64,000 nt of DNA, from NCBI GenBank assembly GCA_002999035.1, contig CP027241.1, positions 1,739,001-1,803,000 on the forward strand. The letters are read 5' to 3'. This document shows positions 60,763-64,000 of the stretch, one piece after another (the stretch's first letter is position 1; each line of letters opens with the position of its first letter). A program made the translations under genes and the position numbers. A model generated the notes under the pieces. The model worked only from the letters and a program-made list of their open reading frames with translations. It had not been told where the DNA came from and made no database searches. The stretch is from Lachnospiraceae bacterium oral taxon 500 (lineage in GTDB: Bacteria; Bacillota; Clostridia; Lachnospirales; Vallitaleaceae).

Positions 60763-61503
60763 GTGGATTCAAAAACTTTAAAATCAATATTGAAAATCGG
60801 TGAAACTGTCGCAGTTGAGTTTAAACGCTGTGGTAATGGTATTGAATCTGATACTTATGAAAGTGTATGCTCCTTTTTGAATCGATTTGGCGGAGACATA
60901 TTTATGGGAGTACTGGATGATGGAACGGTTAGTGGTATTCCACCGAGAGCCGCACCAGATATGGTGAAGAATTTTATCGCTGTTATCAGCAACCCTGCTA
61001 TTTTCACTCCAACAATTAACGGATTCATTACGCCGGAAAATCTGGAGCCAAATCCGAAAAATCCATTGATTGCATCTTTTTTCAGAAATATTGGCAGAGC
61101 TGACAGATTAGGTTCTGGTGTGCATAAGTTGTTCAAATATACAAGAGCCTATTCTGGAAAAGATCCTGTGTTTGAGGAGGGGGATGTGTTTCGGATTGTT
61201 GTGCCATTAGATGATAAGTATTCATTTGATAGGGAAATCGGTTCAGAAACCAATCGAGAAACCAATCGAGAAACCAATCGAGAAACCAATCGAGAAGATT
61301 TTCTAAAAATCAATATGGCGAAGGCGTTGGTAATTCTTACAGAGGAACCGTCAATTACACAGCTGGAATTAAAAGATAAACTACAAATTTCTCTGATGTC
61401 TGTTAAGCGTGTTATGAAAGGGCTGCAGGACAGCAGCATGATTGAACGAATAGGTTCCAGCCGAAAGGGATATTGGAAGATTATAAAAAGGGATAAGAAA
61501 TAA
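60763..61503 (+). CDS. AlbA/Schlafen-type DNA-binding regulator, internally shortened
   Basis: The 246-residue frame starts at GTG 60763 behind GGGGGA. The N-terminal part (GETVAVEFKRCGNGIESDTY, GDIFMGVLDDGTVSGI) is the AlbA_2/Schlafen-like domain. It jumps from AVISNPAIFTPT to ITPENLEPNPKNPLIASFFR and RADRLGSGVHKLFKY, which belong to the C-terminal half of full-size relatives of about 450 residues. Roughly 200 residues appear deleted in frame. Four ETNR repeats precede a C-terminal winged helix (ITQLELKDKLQISLMSVKRV). It may be nonfunctional or retain DNA binding. Confidence 0.7.
   Translation: MDSKTLKSILKIGETVAVEFKRCGNGIESDTYESVCSFLNRFGGDIFMGVLDDGTVSGIPPRAAPDMVKNFIAVISNPAIFTPTINGFITPENLEPNPKNPLIASFFRNIGRADRLGSGVHKLFKYTRAYSGKDPVFEEGDVFRIVVPLDDKYSFDREIGSETNRETNRETNRETNREDFLKINMAKALVILTEEPSITQLELKDKLQISLMSVKRVMKGLQDSSMIERIGSSRKGYWKIIKRDKK
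61246..61293 (+). repeat. 12-bp in-frame tandem repeat
   Basis: GAAACCAATCGA occurs four times without differences, encoding ETNR four times between the two domains of the AlbA-type protein. The period keeps the frame, so copy number can change without breaking the gene. Confidence 0.95.
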
Positions 61504-61558
61504 TTTGGCAATCCGATGGTTTCGGATTGTCGGATCGTGAGATAAATACAAAAACTTT

Positions 61559-61664
61559 TGAAAGCCCGAATGCTTGGCATTCAAGGGCTTTCTTTTTTGA
61601 TTGAAAATATAAGAATGCCAGAAAGGACCGAGGGCGAAGCCCGAGGTGGTTTCTGGCAGCAAAT
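61559..61664 (+). repeat. Separated copy of the 133-bp repeat unit
   Basis: This partial unit begins GAAAGCCCGAATGCTTGGC and ends TTTCTGGCAGCAAAT. It shares the extra G of the unit at 60356 and lies just after the AlbA-type gene, where its hairpin may serve as the terminator. The rest of the gap (61665-61834) is AT-rich with a short coding-like scrap (FIDDAENILKEGAK) that ends at the next start codon. Confidence 0.9.
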
Positions 61665-61834
61665 GGACGGAAGCTTGATAAAAAATAGATTATAATGTTT
61701 TAAGCTATGAGTTGATTAATATGGCTATACATGATAGTATAATAAATATATAGATTTAGGGCATATTTGAATAGGTATAAAGTACTGAGATATTTCATAG
61801 ATGATGCTGAGAATATTTTGAAAGAAGGCGCAAA

Positions 61835-62239
61835 GTGAAGCACAAGAATATAAAAAAAGAATGTGAAGATGTATGGGCAAAAAATAAATATTATGTGCTG
61901 AGTAAATCGCATAAGGCATATCTGGAGATAAGAGAGTATTTGAAAGCAAAAGAAGTAGATATTTTATTTTTAAATGAAAAAATACAAAAAGCAAGGGATC
62001 TAAAAGAAAGTAAAAAAGATTTTAGTAATGCTATTCTTCATGTATGGGGATATTTCAAAAAAGAGGCAAGCGAAATTGAAAAACAAGGATTATTTAATAT
62101 ATTAGAAGAATATATGGCAGGGAAGAATAATCAGAAATCTGTGATTGAATATATCAATACCTTACTAAAGAAATATCCAAATAAATATTTACAAGAATCT
62201 ACTTTATTAACAGGAGAACAAGATGAGACTCTGGCATGA
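61835..62239 (+). CDS. YbgA-like/DUF1722 protein
   Basis: The 134-residue protein (YYVLSKSHKAYLEIREYLKA, FSNAILHVWGYFKKEASEIE, YINTLLKKYPNKYLQESTLL) resembles DUF1722/YbgA proteins, which occur alone or next to photolyase-like and glycosylase genes. It starts with GTG at 61835. Its end overlaps the next gene by 17 bases, so the two probably act together in DNA repair. Its activity is unknown. Confidence 0.75.
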   Translation: MKHKNIKKECEDVWAKNKYYVLSKSHKAYLEIREYLKAKEVDILFLNEKIQKARDLKESKKDFSNAILHVWGYFKKEASEIEKQGLFNILEEYMAGKNNQKSVIEYINTLLKKYPNKYLQESTLLTGEQDETLA

Positions 62240-62591
62240 ACAAATGATTCATCTATTGCCTAAAAATCAGCTTCTTGGACAACATAGAGAATGCTGTGCG
62301 CTTAGGGGAAATGGGTGGAATAAGAAACATAAAACAGTAGATTATGTATTTTTATATTCTCCATATCACTTATTTATGTATCATTCATTAGTTATGGATG
62401 AAATGGAAAAAAGAGGATATAAGGTTTCTGAAGAATGGAGAGATAAGAATTATAGAGGAAAGAAAGCAGAAAATTACTATAATCTTGAAGAAAAAAAGAT
62501 AGATAGCCCAATTTACAAAGAACATAATACGGAATATCTATTTGAGTGTATAGAAAACTTACGAAAAAAAGGGATACAATTGGAACTATAA
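62223..62591 (+). CDS. Pyrimidine-dimer DNA glycosylase-like protein (TIGR02328 type)
   Basis: The 122-residue protein (MRLWHEQMIHLLPKNQLLGQ, HRECCALRGNGWNKKHKTVD, YSPYHLFMYHSLVMDEMEKR) resembles the TIGR02328 group related to T4 endonuclease V, which removes UV pyrimidine dimers. It overlaps the YbgA-like gene and has AGGAGAACAAG upstream. The match is by recalled motifs, and activity is inferred. Confidence 0.75.
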   Translation: MRLWHEQMIHLLPKNQLLGQHRECCALRGNGWNKKHKTVDYVFLYSPYHLFMYHSLVMDEMEKRGYKVSEEWRDKNYRGKKAENYYNLEEKKIDSPIYKEHNTEYLFECIENLRKKGIQLEL

Positions 62592-62611
62592 AAGTTTTGA
62601 TTGATTTTACT

Positions 62612-62670
62612 ACTACAACTCATTGTCCCACAAGGGAGGCACGAGCCAATGATTTTTGTAGTGATTTTTT
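62612..62670 (+). ncRNA. Structured RNA or terminator before the phytoene desaturase gene
   Basis: An outer stem (ACTACAA at 62612-62618 with TTGTAGT at 62656-62662, then CATT with AATG) encloses two small hairpins, CCC-ACAA-GGG and GGC-ACGA-GCC. Six T follow at 62665. It could simply terminate the preceding pair, or be a leader element for the phytoene desaturase gene. I do not recognise a known riboswitch. Confidence 0.45.
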
Positions 62671-62702
62671 GAGCTGACAAAAAACGCTATTGAAGGAGGA
62701 TT

Positions 62703-64000
62703 ATGAAAAAAGTATTGGTTATAGGTGCTGGAATTGGTGGACTTTCTGCTGCAATTCGTCTCCAAAATGCCGGATATGAAGTAGAGATTTATGAGAAAAA
62801 TGCTGTTCCCGGCGGAAAGATGCATCGATTGGAATTTGATGGTCATTCTTTTGATGTCGGGCCGACCTTGGTGATGATGCCGTCAGTTTATCGAGAAATT
62901 TTTGAAATCGCGGGGCGCAATCCGGACGACTACATTCCTATGGTCAAATTGGCTCCGATGTATGATGTATATTTTAATTCGTCGACTTTAAGATCCTATT
63001 CTATTTCGAATGATTTGGAAGAACTGCATAAAACTTTTGAAAGCAAGGGCTTTGAAAATTCGATGGGATTGTATGATTATCTCAGCTCGATTTACAAGCG
63101 CTATCAGGTTGCGTTGGAGCATTTTATTACCAAGCCTTTTAGGCATAAACGTGATTTTTACAACCCGAAGGTTCTTTGGAATGCCTTGAAATTAAAAACT
63201 TTTGACAGTGCGGATCAAATGATGGCAAAGTTCATACCGGACAAAGACTTCCAACAGATGCTCAGCTTTCAAACTTTATATATTGGGGTTTCTCCGAAAA
63301 AAGGACCTTCTTTATACAATATCATTCCCATGATTGAGTTGCTTTACGGAGTTTGGTTTATAAAAGGCGGAATGTTTACGATGGCTGGTCAGATGGCGAA
63401 ACTGTTTGAAGAACTTGGCGGGGTGATTCATTACGAGATGCCTGTGGAAGAAATTATTACGAAAAATAATAAGGTGAGAGGTATTTCGGTTTTGGGCAAA
63501 GAAATTCCGGCAGATTTGGTGGTTTGTAATGCCGATTTTCCATACGCGATGAAAAATCTGATCCGGGATGATTCCGCCAAAGGAAAATATGATTCCGCCA
63601 AGATCGATTCTATGGATTATTCCTGTTCCTGCCTTGTCTTTTATTGGGGAGTGGAAGGAGTTTATCCGGATCTTGCTGCCCATACCTTTGTCGTCGCAGA
63701 TGATTTGGATTCAAATTTGAAAAGTATTTTTGACGGAAGTAAAATCAAAGAACCATCCGTATATCTTCATATTCCTTCCAATGTCGATTCAACAATGGCA
63801 CCTGAGGGTAAATCTTCTTTTTATCTTCTGATTCCGGTCTCGGATGTGGAGGCATCGCAGTACGAATGGGATGATGCGACAGTCGGTTATTATAGAGAGC
63901 ATGCCATTTCTGCATTGGAGAAGTTGCCTTCTTTGAAAAACTTGAGAGAGAAAATCTCTTCCGAGCGCTATTTTACGCCTCGCGATTTTATGAACTCTTT
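62703..64000 (+). CDS. Phytoene desaturase-family oxidoreductase, partial
   Basis: The frame runs from an ATG behind GAAGGAGG to the window edge (432 codons). The N-terminal FAD site is KVLVIGAGIGGLSAAIRLQ, followed by YEKNAVPGGKMHRLEFDGHS and FDVGPTLVMM, as in CrtI/CrtN carotenoid desaturases. Later motifs QTLYIGVSPKKGPSLYNIIP and IKGGMFTMAGQMAKLFEELG agree. The enzyme should desaturate phytoene or diapophytoene, or a related lipid. The C-terminal FAD motif lies beyond the window. Confidence 0.92.
   Translation, partial: MKKVLVIGAGIGGLSAAIRLQNAGYEVEIYEKNAVPGGKMHRLEFDGHSFDVGPTLVMMPSVYREIFEIAGRNPDDYIPMVKLAPMYDVYFNSSTLRSYSISNDLEELHKTFESKGFENSMGLYDYLSSIYKRYQVALEHFITKPFRHKRDFYNPKVLWNALKLKTFDSADQMMAKFIPDKDFQQMLSFQTLYIGVSPKKGPSLYNIIPMIELLYGVWFIKGGMFTMAGQMAKLFEELGGVIHYEMPVEEIITKNNKVRGISVLGKEIPADLVVCNADFPYAMKNLIRDDSAKGKYDSAKIDSMDYSCSCLVFYWGVEGVYPDLAAHTFVVADDLDSNLKSIFDGSKIKEPSVYLHIPSNVDSTMAPEGKSSFYLLIPVSDVEASQYEWDDATVGYYREHAISALEKLPSLKNLREKISSERYFTPRDFMNS

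Overview
The window looks like a chromosome segment of an anaerobic Firmicute of the class Clostridia, with an integrative conjugative element (ICE) at its left end. This rests on gene families and local signals: Tn1549-like transfer genes, strong AGGAGG ribosome sites, TTGACA/TATAAT promoters, an S-layer-homology protein and an Amadori-sugar operon. The species cannot be named from sequence alone.

Region 1 (1 to about 25 kb) is ICE and ICE-associated DNA. On the minus strand lies a Tn1549/CTn-type transfer operon, mostly joined by 4-bp start/stop overlaps. In transcription order it holds a replication-initiator-like protein, a DUF5348-like protein, PcfB (DUF3801), the VirD4/TraG coupling ATPase, a Maff2-like small membrane protein split by a 2749-bp group II intron, a VirB6/TrbL-like membrane protein, an MT-A70 adenine methylase, PrgI, VirB4, a C5-cytosine methylase, a CHAP-domain cell-wall hydrolase, DUF4315, DUF4366, a frameshifted Cys-rich ORF, topoisomerase III and an ArdC-like protein cut by the window edge. 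On the plus strand follow a broken and an intact large serine recombinase, an ORF6N/PLD-like protein, a gene fragment and an AbiEi/AbiEii toxin-antitoxin pair. Several genes carry lesions or unusual starts, so this copy may be partly decayed.

Region 2 (25 to 34.4 kb) is a probable uptake locus. It has a TetR regulator behind a perfect 42-bp palindrome, an MptD-type ECF S component, EcfT, a double-ATPase EcfA fusion, two exporter-fold ABC half-transporters, an ATC-hydrolase-family protein and a MATE pump. Region 3 (34.5 to 36.7 kb) is one secreted SLH protein.

Region 4 (37 to 45.6 kb) is a rhamnoside-use operon: a LacI regulator with two matching operators, a lipoprotein solute-binding protein, a permease fused to an extracytoplasmic beta-propeller, a second permease and a GH78 alpha-L-rhamnosidase. 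Region 5 (45.9 to 49.2 kb) is an ECF sigma factor, a membrane protein and an ABC exporter. Region 6 (49.3 to 55.4 kb) is a fructoselysine (frl) operon with a deglycase, an ABC importer, a kinase and a GntR regulator.

Region 7 (55.4 to 64 kb) mixes housekeeping genes (ychF, an amidohydrolase, rplM-rpsI) with repeats: a degenerate nuclease pseudogene, a two-copy IS-like module, a nested-hairpin element of about 240 bp and a 133-bp tandem array grown from the rpsI terminator. It ends with an internally shortened AlbA/Schlafen-type regulator, a YbgA-like/pyrimidine-dimer-glycosylase-like pair and the start of a phytoene desaturase. No tRNA, rRNA or CRISPR array was seen.
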